From: Actinokineospora spheciospongiae
GTDB lineage: Bacteria > Actinomycetota > Actinomycetes > Mycobacteriales > Pseudonocardiaceae
Direction: 5' to 3'
NCBI RefSeq assembly: GCF_000564855.1
Contig: NZ_AYXG01000103.1
Coordinates: forward strand, 1-64,000
Length of the DNA stretch: 64,000 nucleotides
Within the stretch, counting starts at the first letter, position 1, and every line of letters begins with the position of its first letter. The notes under the pieces were generated by a model, which was given only the letters and a program-made list of their open reading frames with translations, did no database searches and had not been told where the DNA came from. The translations under genes and the position numbers were made by a program. This document shows, piece after piece, positions 1 to 7,689 of the stretch.

Positions 1-281
1 TCCCCCACCCAAGCACATCCACCCACCCGGGCATTCTGGCGCCGGGCCGGCGGTATGGGGATCATCGGCGGCTGCGCCGGTGGGGTTTCTGGTGACCTGG
101 GGGCGGGCTGGCGTTGCGAGCCGGCATTGCAGGGTGGCTGGCAAGTGGGGTGGCGGTGGCGAGTGCGCCGGTGGTGTTCAGCCTGGTCGGCTGGGGGTCT
201 GCGGGGTTCGGGGCGGGTGGTTGCCGGGTCGGTGGGTTCGTGCTGGTCGGCGGGGCTCGTGGTTCAGGGGCTTGGCGCTGG

Positions 282-1643
282 TCAGGCGCGGAGGTCGCCG
301 TGGGTGCGGTGCCAGGGGGTGACGGGGTCCAGGGATTGGGTGAGTTCTTCGGTGAAGATGGCCAGTTTGTGGGCGATGACCTCCTCGCCCAGCAGGGTGG
401 GGGCGAGTTTGGAGGTGGCGAGGCGGTGTTGGGCCTCCCAGGGGGTTCGGGCGAGGTCGCCCTGGACGCGGCCCTCGGGTGGGGGGTCGAGGCGGTCGGT
501 GATGCCGGAGAGGCCTGCGGCGAGGAGGGCGGCGACGACCTGGTGGGGTTGGGCGTCGGCGCCTGCGAAGCGGGCCTCCAGGCGGAGGTTGGGGCCCTGG
601 CCGGCCAGGCGGACCGCCGTGGTGCGGTTGTCGGTGCCCCAGCCGACCTGGCGGGGGGAGAACGGTGCCGTGCGGAGCCTGACGTAGGAGTTCCAGGTGG
701 GGGCCCAGAACGCCGTCAGGTCCGGGGCGGCTCGGAGGACACCCGCCAGGAAGTGGCCGAAGAGGGTGGACATTTCCGTGGGGCGGGCTCCCGCGCCCAG
801 AGGGGCACCGCCGGGGTCGTTCAGGGAGACGTGCACGTGGCAGGAGCTGCCGGTGTTGGGGGCTTCGGCGGCGAGGTAGCCGGCTCGGACGCCCACTGCG
901 GCTGCGGCGGCTCGGACGGCCAGTTGTTGGAGCATGGCGTCGTCGCAGGCGGCGAGGGGGTCTCGGTGGCGGAGGACGTACTCGTACTGGGCGGGGTGGA
1001 CTTCGCCCCGGGCGGATTCCAGGCCGAGGTCCAGTTCGTCGAGTGCTGTGTCCACTGCGGACAGGACGGTGCGCAGCGGGGTCAGCGCGTGGACCGCGTA
1101 GTCGAGGCCGGTGGGGGTGAGCGGGGTTCCCTCGGGGGTGGTGAAGGTGACCTCGTGCTCGATGCCGACGGACGGGACGACACCGACCTGTTCCAGGGCG
1201 GCGAGTTGGTCGCGCAGGGTGGTGCGGGGGGCTTCCGGGACGGGGCGGCCGTCGGGCCACTCGACGTCGCAGACCACCAGCCAGGTGGCGGGGCGGCCGG
1301 GGGCGGGGGCGAGGGTGGCGAGGTCGGGGCGGAGGCGGAGGTCGCCGTAGCCGCCGAGGAACTGGTCGACGGCGGGGGCGTTGATGACCTCGCGCTCAGC
1401 GTTGGTGCCGAACAGGTAGGCGCACATGCCGTAGCCGCTGGGCAGGACGGAGTCGACGAAGAAGGGGGCGCCCAGTTCGACCGCGTCGAAGCGGGCGTGC
1501 GGGTCGGGGACGAGGCAGACGACGCGGCGGATGCTGCCGTCGGCGACCGCGTCGCGGAGTCGGCCCGCGAGGGCGGAGGCCTTGCGGGCGCGGTCGGCGA
1601 GTGGGCGGGGGCCGACCGGGCGGCGGTGGTCGAGCAGGGTCAT
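282..1643 (-). CDS. Glutamine synthetase-like gamma-glutamyl ligase
   Basis: A 453-residue GlnA-family protein. The GS catalytic motifs are present in order: GIEHEVTF (about 160-167, metal-binding Glu residues), GSSCHVHVSL (about 265-274), NSYVRL (about 318-323) and the WGTDNR arginine near 340, so an ATP-dependent ligase is likely. It resembles the divergent GlnA3/GlnA4-type group (gamma-glutamyl polyamine or amino-acid ligases) more than true GlnA, whose NPYL segment is here QPHQ. It lies 64 bp downstream of the IucA/IucC synthetase on the same strand and is probably the last gene of the siderophore operon. I infer, without proof, that it acts on a diamine or siderophore precursor rather than on ammonia. 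The ATG start excludes an N-terminal shadow extension running through the upstream gene. Confidence 0.85.
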   Translation of the reverse strand: MTLLDHRRPVGPRPLADRARKASALAGRLRDAVADGSIRRVVCLVPDPHARFDAVELGAPFFVDSVLPSGYGMCAYLFGTNAEREVINAPAVDQFLGGYGDLRLRPDLATLAPAPGRPATWLVVCDVEWPDGRPVPEAPRTTLRDQLAALEQVGVVPSVGIEHEVTFTTPEGTPLTPTGLDYAVHALTPLRTVLSAVDTALDELDLGLESARGEVHPAQYEYVLRHRDPLAACDDAMLQQLAVRAAAAAVGVRAGYLAAEAPNTGSSCHVHVSLNDPGGAPLGAGARPTEMSTLFGHFLAGVLRAAPDLTAFWAPTWNSYVRLRTAPFSPRQVGWGTDNRTTAVRLAGQGPNLRLEARFAGADAQPHQVVAALLAAGLSGITDRLDPPPEGRVQGDLARTPWEAQHRLATSKLAPTLLGEEVIAHKLAIFTEELTQSLDPVTPWHRTHGDLRA

Positions 1644-1707
1644 CTGGCGGTCTCCGGGTGGGGCGGGCACGGGGGCCACGCGTCCACTGTGGTCGATGGG
1701 GGTCGGG

Positions 1708-3468
1708 TCACCAGGCGCCCTGGGGGTCCGGGGCGGCGAGGGGGTTGCGGGCGCGGCCGGAGCGGACGTCGAACTCGTCGTCCCGGTCGATCTTGTCGAA
1801 GCCCTGGCCCGCGAGGTGTTCGCGGTTGAGGCAGACGCGTTCGACGTCGGGGGCGAACAGGCCGCAGGCGTCGAACCGGGTGGTGGTGGCCGGGTGCGCG
1901 TCGCGGTAGGCGGCGACGATTTCGCGGACGTGGGACCACAGGCGGGGGCGGGGGTAGTCCAGGTCGTCGTAGAGGATTTCGGCGAGGAACCTGAGTTGGC
2001 CCGCGAAGACGGAGCTGAACAGCGATTGCACCAGGAGGTGGGCGGGCCAGCGGAGCATGTCCGCCGAGGCGGCGGTGCCGAGCAGTTCGTAGGCGGGGAG
2101 TTGTTCGTCGAGCAGGTCCACGCCCTGGGCGAAGTCCTTGATGGCCACGCGCAGGGGCACCCCATCCCCGTCCGTGATGAGGATGAGGTTCTGGCCGTGG
2201 GGGCAGAAGCCGACGCCGTGTTCCAGGAGCCAGTGCAGCAGTGGGGTCAGCGCGAGGTCGAGGGTGCGGCGCAGCCACTCGTCGGCGGTCAGGCCGGAGG
2301 AGGTGATCAGGTGCGCGATGACGGACTCGCCGTCGGGGCCCCGGTACGGCAGTGCGGCGAACGACAGGGCCCGCTCCCCCGGTGCCAGGCGGGTGCGGAT
2401 CGGTTCCCGCCACAGCGCGCCCAGGGTCTCGTGGAACCGGTACGGCAGTTCCTCGACCGCGCCGAACAGCGGGTGCCGCACCGACACGCTGGCCACCTCG
2501 CCGAGCAGGTCGAAGCGGTACTCGTCGCGCAGCAGCGGGTCGGACTCGTGGACGGTGCGCAGCCAGGTGGTGACCTCCGGCGCGGCCAGGGTCGCCGCCG
2601 AGGCCAGGCCCCGGTAGACGAGGGTGTTGCGGACCGACACCGCCGTCTTGACGTCGCGGCGGGCGGGGTCGGTGGTGTTGGCCAGGGTCCGCACGGTCTG
2701 GTGCGGCCGGTACCGGTCGCGGCTCTCCCCCACCGGGACGACCACGCCGGTGGCCACCTCGGCTGCGTAGAGGGTGCCGATGATCTCGTCCGCCTGCCAC
2801 GGGTGGACCGGGACCAGCACGTAGTCGTGCGGGGAGTCCAGCTTGGCGCGGAACTCGGCGAGCAGTTCGGCGCCGAGTTCGTCGGTGAGCAGGCTGTCGG
2901 CGGTGAGCCCGTCGACGCAGCGGAAGGCGGCGTGGTCGCGGTGCACGGCCAGCCACGGCAGGGCGAACGTGCGGCCCGACTCGGGGGCGTAGCGGTCGCG
3001 GTCGGTGGCGGAGAAGCCGACGCGGCCCTTGTTGAGCACGATGCGGGGGTGGCCGGTGAGGTGGCTGTCGGCGGTGTCGTAGTCGAGGGTGAGCAGTTCC
3101 GCGGCGGTGACCGCGCGGTCGAGGCGGGCGGCCTCGTTGGCGACGGTGGCGGTCAGCTCGGCCAGCACGTCGGCCAGCCGCAGCCCGGTGAGGCCCAGTT
3201 CGGCGCGGGCGTCGACGACGAGCGCGCGCGGGTCGTCGGCGGGGGCGCCGTCGCGGGTGGCGCTGCCCGCGCGGACCGACCAGGACTCGAAGGCGCCCGG
3301 TCGGGCGGCGAACCGGTAGACGGCGCCGCCCGCGAGGTCGAGCCGCCAGGGGCGGTGGCCGCGGTCGTCCGGTTCGCCGTCGGGCACCGGGCGCAGCAGG
3401 CCCTCGTAGCTGAGTTCGCCGAGCGCCTTGTGGGTCACCAGTGACCCGGCCTCGCGCCACGCCGTCAC
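1708..3468 (-). CDS. desD: NIS siderophore synthetase, IucA/IucC family (DesD-like)
   Basis: A 586-residue nonribosomal-peptide-synthetase-independent siderophore synthetase, the usual family length. It adenylates a carboxylate and condenses it with an amine or hydroxylamine. Visible family motifs are KTAVSVRNT (about 273-281), HPWQ (222-225), HGQN (424-427) and KDF (444-446), the last two in the FhuF-like C-terminal half. The GTG start at 3468 overlaps the stop of the monooxygenase gene by GTGA, implying translational coupling; the longer frame upstream runs into that gene. In desferrioxamine pathways DesD oligomerises N-hydroxy-N-succinylcadaverine. The gene symbol is given by analogy; the actual product could differ because no DesC is nearby. 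Confidence 0.9.
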   Translation of the reverse strand: MTAWREAGSLVTHKALGELSYEGLLRPVPDGEPDDRGHRPWRLDLAGGAVYRFAARPGAFESWSVRAGSATRDGAPADDPRALVVDARAELGLTGLRLADVLAELTATVANEAARLDRAVTAAELLTLDYDTADSHLTGHPRIVLNKGRVGFSATDRDRYAPESGRTFALPWLAVHRDHAAFRCVDGLTADSLLTDELGAELLAEFRAKLDSPHDYVLVPVHPWQADEIIGTLYAAEVATGVVVPVGESRDRYRPHQTVRTLANTTDPARRDVKTAVSVRNTLVYRGLASAATLAAPEVTTWLRTVHESDPLLRDEYRFDLLGEVASVSVRHPLFGAVEELPYRFHETLGALWREPIRTRLAPGERALSFAALPYRGPDGESVIAHLITSSGLTADEWLRRTLDLALTPLLHWLLEHGVGFCPHGQNLILITDGDGVPLRVAIKDFAQGVDLLDEQLPAYELLGTAASADMLRWPAHLLVQSLFSSVFAGQLRFLAEILYDDLDYPRPRLWSHVREIVAAYRDAHPATTTRFDACGLFAPDVERVCLNREHLAGQGFDKIDRDDEFDVRSGRARNPLAAPDPQGAW

Positions 3469-4745
3469 GTCGCACTCCCCTCGGTTGTCGAGTCCCCAGT
3501 GAACCCGAAAGTGGTGTAGGCCGTGCGCTCCGGGAGTCGGTGCACGACCCGCCCGCAGACCGAGTTCAGGATCGTCGCCGCCCGCCACGCGGCCAGTCCC
3601 AGGTCCGGTGCGCCCACCCCGTGCGTGTGGCGTTCGGCGTTCTGCGCGTAGAGGCGGCCAGCCACCCCCGGGCGCAGCGCGACCCGGTAGTCACCGTCCA
3701 CGACGAGCTTGCCCTCGTCGTCGTGGGCGGGCAGGTCGCCGAGGAGCCCGCCCAGGTCGCGCTCCGCGTAACCCGTGGCGCACACGACCTCGGTGGTGCG
3801 CAGCGAGCTGGTCGTCCCCTGGTCGACGTGCCGCAGCCGCAGCCGCACCCCGTCCGGTGCCCCGGTCGCCGCCACGACCTCGACGCCGGGGGCGAGGGTG
3901 GCGTCGGGCCAGCCGCCGCCGACCGTGCGCCGGTACAGCTCGTCGTGGATCTCGGCGATGGTCTCGGCGCTGATCGCCTTGTGGAGCTGCCACTGCGCGG
4001 GCACCAGGGCGGCGCGGACCGGGCCTGCGAGACCGCGGAAGTAACGGGTGTAGTCGGGGGTGAACTGCTCCAGCCCCAGCTTGGAGTACTCCATCGGCGC
4101 GAAGGCCCTGGTCCTGGTCAGCCAGCGCACCGCGCCCCGGCGGCGGCGGAGCAGGTCGAGGAACACCTCGGCGCCCGACTGCCCGGAGCCGATGACGGTG
4201 ACGTCGTCGGCCTCGACCAACCGGTCACGGGCGGCGAGGTACTGCGCGGAGTGGGTCACGCGGTCCAGTCCCCGTAGTAGTTCCGGTAGTACGGGACCGG
4301 TTCCCACACCCAGGACGACCGAGCGCGCGAGAACCCGCTCACCGCCCACATCGAGTACGAACGCCTCTTCGGTGTCGGACCACCGGACGGACTCCACCGG
4401 GCTGTCGAACCGGCAGGGCAACCGGCGCGCGGCCCACCGGCAGTAGTCGTCGTACTCCGCGCGCGGGATGTGGAACTTCTCGGCGAAGTAGAACGGGAAC
4501 AGGCGGTCGTGCGCGCGCAGGTAGCTCAGGAACGACAACGGGTGCGCGGGCTCGACCAGGCTGACCAGGTCGGCCAGGAACGGCACCTGGAGCGTCGTCC
4601 CGTCGATCATCATCCCCGGGTGCCACCGGAACCCGGGTTCGCGCTCGAAGAAGGCGGTCGACAGCCCGTCGACGCCGTCGGCGAGCGCAGCCAGCGACAG
4701 GTTGAACGGGCCGACGCCGATGCCCGCGAGGTCGAGCGGGGTCAT
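3465..4745 (-). CDS. desB: Lysine/cadaverine N6-hydroxylase (DesB-like flavin monooxygenase)
   Basis: A 426-residue FAD/NADPH-dependent N-hydroxylating monooxygenase of the IucD/DesB group, which converts a terminal primary amine to a hydroxylamine for hydroxamate siderophores. The FAD site GIGVGPFNLSL is at residues 8-18, the NADPH-binding GSGQSG at 176-181, and an ATGYA motif lies in the C-terminal third. The ATG at 4745 overlaps the stop of the decarboxylase gene (ATGA), and its own stop overlaps the IucA/IucC start. Placement directly after a decarboxylase suggests the substrate is cadaverine or a related diamine rather than free lysine; this is inferred from gene order. Confidence 0.9.
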   Translation of the reverse strand: MTPLDLAGIGVGPFNLSLAALADGVDGLSTAFFEREPGFRWHPGMMIDGTTLQVPFLADLVSLVEPAHPLSFLSYLRAHDRLFPFYFAEKFHIPRAEYDDYCRWAARRLPCRFDSPVESVRWSDTEEAFVLDVGGERVLARSVVLGVGTGPVLPELLRGLDRVTHSAQYLAARDRLVEADDVTVIGSGQSGAEVFLDLLRRRRGAVRWLTRTRAFAPMEYSKLGLEQFTPDYTRYFRGLAGPVRAALVPAQWQLHKAISAETIAEIHDELYRRTVGGGWPDATLAPGVEVVAATGAPDGVRLRLRHVDQGTTSSLRTTEVVCATGYAERDLGGLLGDLPAHDDEGKLVVDGDYRVALRPGVAGRLYAQNAERHTHGVGAPDLGLAAWRAATILNSVCGRVVHRLPERTAYTTFGFTGDSTTEGSAT

Positions 4746-6085
4746 CCCGCCCGCCCGGCGACGAGGTCCAGCAGCGGCGCGTAGTCCTCGACCGCGGTGT
4801 GCGGGTGCAGCAGCGTCAGCTTGAGCCACAGCTCGCCGTCGACCTGGGCCCGGCCGAGCACGGCGGTGCCCGAGCTCAGCAGGTCGCGGCGGATCTCGGC
4901 GACCCGGGCGTCGGGGGCGTCGACCGGCCGGAACAGGACCGTCGACAGCGTCGGCTCCGCCCACAGCCGCAGCCGGGGGTGGGCGCGGACGGCACCGGCG
5001 ACGGCGGTGGCGGTGTCGCAGCAGTGGTCGACCAGGGCGCCGACCCCGGAGCGGCCCAGCGCGCGCAGCGTGACGGCGATCTTGAACGCGTCCGGGCGGC
5101 GGGACGTGCGCAGCGAGCGGCCGAGCAGGTCGGGCAGGCCGGCCTCGGTGTCGTCGTCGGCGCTGAGGTAGTCGGCGCTGGTGCTCAGCGCGCGCAGGAC
5201 CCCGGAGTCGGCGCAGACGAGCAGGCCCGCCGCGATCGGCTGCCAGCCGAACTTGTGCAGGTCGAGGGCGACGGAGTCGGCCTGGTCGAGCGCGGGCAGG
5301 GACCGGCGGTCGCTGAACAGCAGCGCGCCGGCGTAGGCGGCGTCGACGTGCAGCCACGCCCCGGCCGCGCGGGCGGTGGCGGCGATCTCGGGCAGCGGGT
5401 CGAGGGCGCCGGTGTTGGTGGTCCCCAGGGTGGCCACGACCACGGCCGGGCCCGCGACCCGCGCCAGTGCGGCGCCGAGCGCGGCCGGGTCCACCCGGTC
5501 GTCCACGCAGTCGACCGGCACCGGCTCGGCCAGCCCCAGCAGCCAGGCCGCGCGGGCGACGCTGTGGTGGGCGTTGCGCCCGCAGACGACCGTCACCCGC
5601 CCCAGGGTCTCCCTGGCGAGCAGCAGCGCGATCAGGTTCGACTCGGTGCCGCCGGTGGTGACCAGCGCGTCCGGCGCGGGGGCCGCCGGGTGGCAGAGCC
5701 GGGCCAGTCCCCTGGTCAGCTCGCCCTCCAGCTCGCTGGCCACCGGCGCCTGGTCCCAGGAGTCCATCGACGGGTTGAGCACGCTGGCCACCAGGTCTGC
5801 CGCGGCGGCCACGGCCAGCGGCGGGCAGTGCAGGTGCGCCGCGCACCACGGGTCCGCCGGGTCGGCCGACCCGGCGGCGAACCGCCTGGTCAGCGCGGCC
5901 AGCGCGGCGACCGCGCCGATCCCGGTGGCGGGCACCGGGTCGTCGGCGACGGCCAGCGCCGCGGGTCCGCCCGCGGGCACCGGCCCGCCGCGCTGGCGAG
6001 CCCCCTCGGCCAGGGCGTCCAGCGCCACCGACACCAGGGCGCGCACCGCGTCCGGCGCGGCCAGGGCCGCGGGCTCGTAGGTCAT
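4742..6085 (-). CDS. desA: PLP-dependent lysine/diaminobutyrate decarboxylase (DesA-like)
   Basis: A 447-residue group II PLP-dependent decarboxylase of the DesA/diaminobutyrate-decarboxylase type. TGGTESN (144-150) and HVDAAY (246-251) form the cofactor site and LHKFGW places the Schiff-base lysine at 278. By analogy with desferrioxamine synthesis it would convert L-lysine to cadaverine, the first step of the pathway. It is the first gene of the operon. The ATG start is preceded by a purine-rich ribosome-binding stretch (GAAGGGG on the minus strand) and, 24 bp farther, by an iron-box-like sequence, so iron repression is likely. Diaminobutyrate or ornithine as substrate cannot be excluded from sequence alone. 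Confidence 0.87.
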   Translation of the reverse strand: MTYEPAALAAPDAVRALVSVALDALAEGARQRGGPVPAGGPAALAVADDPVPATGIGAVAALAALTRRFAAGSADPADPWCAAHLHCPPLAVAAAADLVASVLNPSMDSWDQAPVASELEGELTRGLARLCHPAAPAPDALVTTGGTESNLIALLLARETLGRVTVVCGRNAHHSVARAAWLLGLAEPVPVDCVDDRVDPAALGAALARVAGPAVVVATLGTTNTGALDPLPEIAATARAAGAWLHVDAAYAGALLFSDRRSLPALDQADSVALDLHKFGWQPIAAGLLVCADSGVLRALSTSADYLSADDDTEAGLPDLLGRSLRTSRRPDAFKIAVTLRALGRSGVGALVDHCCDTATAVAGAVRAHPRLRLWAEPTLSTVLFRPVDAPDARVAEIRRDLLSSGTAVLGRAQVDGELWLKLTLLHPHTAVEDYAPLLDLVAGRAG

Positions 6086-6108
6086 CTGACCCCTTCGACG
6101 TCGACAAG

Positions 6109-6127
6109 TGAGGCAACCCTTACCGAC
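6109..6127 (-). promoter_or_regulatory. Candidate iron box (DmdR/IdeR operator)
   Basis: The 19 bases TGAGGCAACCCTTACCGAC match about 14 of 19 positions of the actinobacterial iron-box consensus TWAGGTWAGSCTWACCTWA. The site lies just upstream of the siderophore operon start, where an iron-loaded DtxR-family repressor would block transcription. The match was made by eye. Confidence 0.6.
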
Positions 6128-6195
6128 AATACGAGTGGATCAACCCCGGGGCGATGGTGACGTGCCCCGCACGCCGAAGACCACCCTCGGCGGGC

Positions 6196-7038
6196 TCAGA
6201 AGCCGCCCTCGGCCGCCGCCACCGCGTGCCGCAGCAGCAACGCCGTGGTCACCGGCCCGACGCCGCCCGGAACCGGGGACAGCACGCCCGCGACCCCGTC
6301 GACCGACGCCGCCTCGACGTCGCCGACGAGCGACCCGTCCGCCGCGGTGTTCGTGCCCACATCAATCACGACCGCGCCCGGCGCCACGTGCTCGGCGGTC
6401 ACGAAGTCCGCCCGTCCGATGGCCACGACCAGCACCTCGGCCGTGCGCGCGACGGCGGGGAGGTCGACGGTCCGCGAGTGCGTCACGGTCACCGTGGCGT
6501 CGGCGCGCAGCAGCAGTTGCGCGACCGGCTTGCCGACCACGGCGCTGCGCCCGATGACGACCGCGCGCTTGCCGCTGAGCGGCACCCCGTGGTGGGCCAG
6601 CAGCTCCAGGCACGCCTCGGCGGTGGCCGGGGCGAACGCCGGGGTGCCGATGACCAGGTTGCCCGCGCTGACCGGGCTCGCCCCGTCGATGTCCTTGGCG
6701 GCCGGGATGAGGTGCGCCAGGTCGGTGAGGGACACGCCCTTGGGCAGCGGCGTCTGGAGGATGATGCCGTGCGTGCCGTCGTCGGCGGCCAGCTCGGTCA
6801 GCGTGGCCGCGATCGCCTCGACGGTGGGGTTCTCCACGGTGTGGATGACCGCGCGGACCCCGACCTTCTCGGCGGCCTTGACGATCGACCGCACGTACCA
6901 GAGCGTGCCGTCGTCGTCGGTGGCCACGACGATGGCCAGCGCCGGGGTGACCCCGGAGGCGGTGAGCTTCGCGGCGCGCTCGGCGACGTCCGCGCGGATG
7001 GCGGTGGCGAGTGCCTTGCCGCTCAGGTTCTCAGCCAC
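6196..7038 (-). CDS. folD: FolD-like methylene-THF dehydrogenase lacking the cyclohydrolase lysine
   Basis: A 280-residue FolD-family protein with the NADP-binding GRSAVVGKPVAQLLL and C-terminal PVPGGVGPVT signatures. FolD normally carries both 5,10-methylene-THF dehydrogenase and methenyl-THF cyclohydrolase activities, the second needing the lysine of the YVxxK motif. Here the stretch reads YVRSIVK (48-54), with isoleucine where that lysine belongs; the active-site Gln (QTPLP, about 95) and Asp (KDIDG, about 118) are kept. I infer a dehydrogenase-only enzyme. The gene overlaps the upstream cyclohydrolase-family gene by 8 nt, which would supply the missing step. A second, complete FolD may exist elsewhere in the genome. 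Confidence 0.88.
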   Translation of the reverse strand: MAENLSGKALATAIRADVAERAAKLTASGVTPALAIVVATDDDGTLWYVRSIVKAAEKVGVRAVIHTVENPTVEAIAATLTELAADDGTHGIILQTPLPKGVSLTDLAHLIPAAKDIDGASPVSAGNLVIGTPAFAPATAEACLELLAHHGVPLSGKRAVVIGRSAVVGKPVAQLLLRADATVTVTHSRTVDLPAVARTAEVLVVAIGRADFVTAEHVAPGAVVIDVGTNTAADGSLVGDVEAASVDGVAGVLSPVPGGVGPVTTALLLRHAVAAAEGGF

Positions 7039-7651
7039 GCAGACCCTCCCGGACGCGCTCGACGATCCCGCGGGCGCGCTCGATCGCCCCGGTCAGCTCG
7101 GTGACGGTGGCGCGCAGGCCGTCGGCGACCTCGGCGTCCTTGATCGAGGCCACGTTGATCTCGATGTTGACGATCGCGGACTCCAGCGCGGCGGCGGCGC
7201 TGGAGGCGGCCACGGCCACGTCGGAGACGACGTTCGGGTTGCCCCGCTCGACCAGGCCGTCGGCCAGCTCGACGATCCGGGTGGCGACCCGGCCGACCTC
7301 GGCGGGCGGCTGCGCCGCGCCGCGCAGCGCGGCCTGGATCGCGGTGCGGCGGGCGGCCTTGTCCTCGTCGGTGGCGCGGGGCAGGCCGTAGGCGGCGCCG
7401 ACCGCGGCGAACGCCTCGGCGTCGGCGGCGGCCAGGGCGAGGGCCTGCTCGCGCAGCAGGTCGGACTCGGCCTTGACGGCCAGCATGTCGGCTTCGCGGT
7501 CGGCCCACTTGCCCCCGGTGGTGTACGAGCTCACCATGCCGACCAGCGAGGCGCCGGTCGCGGCCAGCAGCGCGGCCGCGCCGCCCCCGCCGGGCGTGGG
7601 GGTACGATCCCCGAGTTCGGCGAGCCACGAGCCGATAGTCGAATCCTTCAT
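7031..7651 (-). CDS. fchA: Cyclodeaminase/cyclohydrolase family protein (FchA-like)
   Basis: A 206-residue, mostly helical protein of the formiminotransferase-cyclodeaminase C-terminal family. The family hallmark TPTPGGGGAAALLAATGASL lies near residues 17-36, followed by ALAAADAEAF and NPNVVSDVAVA. Stand-alone members act as methenyl-THF cyclohydrolase (FchA) or formimino-THF cyclodeaminase. Coupling with a FolD that lacks the cyclohydrolase lysine favours methenyl-THF to 10-formyl-THF conversion. No histidine-degradation genes are nearby, which argues against the cyclodeaminase role. A TACTAT box 7 nt before the ATG suggests a leaderless transcript. Confidence 0.85.
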   Translation of the reverse strand: MKDSTIGSWLAELGDRTPTPGGGGAAALLAATGASLVGMVSSYTTGGKWADREADMLAVKAESDLLREQALALAAADAEAFAAVGAAYGLPRATDEDKAARRTAIQAALRGAAQPPAEVGRVATRIVELADGLVERGNPNVVSDVAVAASSAAAALESAIVNIEINVASIKDAEVADGLRATVTELTGAIERARGIVERVREGLRG

Positions 7652-7658
7652 GGCCCGG

Positions 7659-7664
7659 ATAGTA
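7659..7664 (-). promoter_or_regulatory. -10 box for leaderless fchA-folD transcript
   Basis: On the minus strand TACTAT ends 7 nt before the fchA ATG, the typical spacing of actinobacterial leaderless promoters. It sits in the 38-bp gap shared with the divergent folC-like gene. Confidence 0.5.
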
Positions 7665-7689
7665 ACCGGGCTCGCCGATCGGGAGACGC

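Noticed and set aside
1-281. Frames at the left edge of the window
   Set aside because: Low-complexity Gly/Trp/Arg-rich translations with no ribosome-binding site or motif; treated as non-coding downstream of the GS-like gene.
114-3444. Long plus-strand frames (570-640 codons) opposite the siderophore genes
   Set aside because: Gly/Ala/Arg-rich composition and no domains; they mirror the third-position GC bias of the real minus-strand genes.
3465-6116. An 883-codon minus-strand frame apparently fusing a leader region to the N-monooxygenase
   Set aside because: The first about 457 codons are an out-of-frame shadow of the decarboxylase gene; the monooxygenase starts at 4745 with an ATGA overlap.
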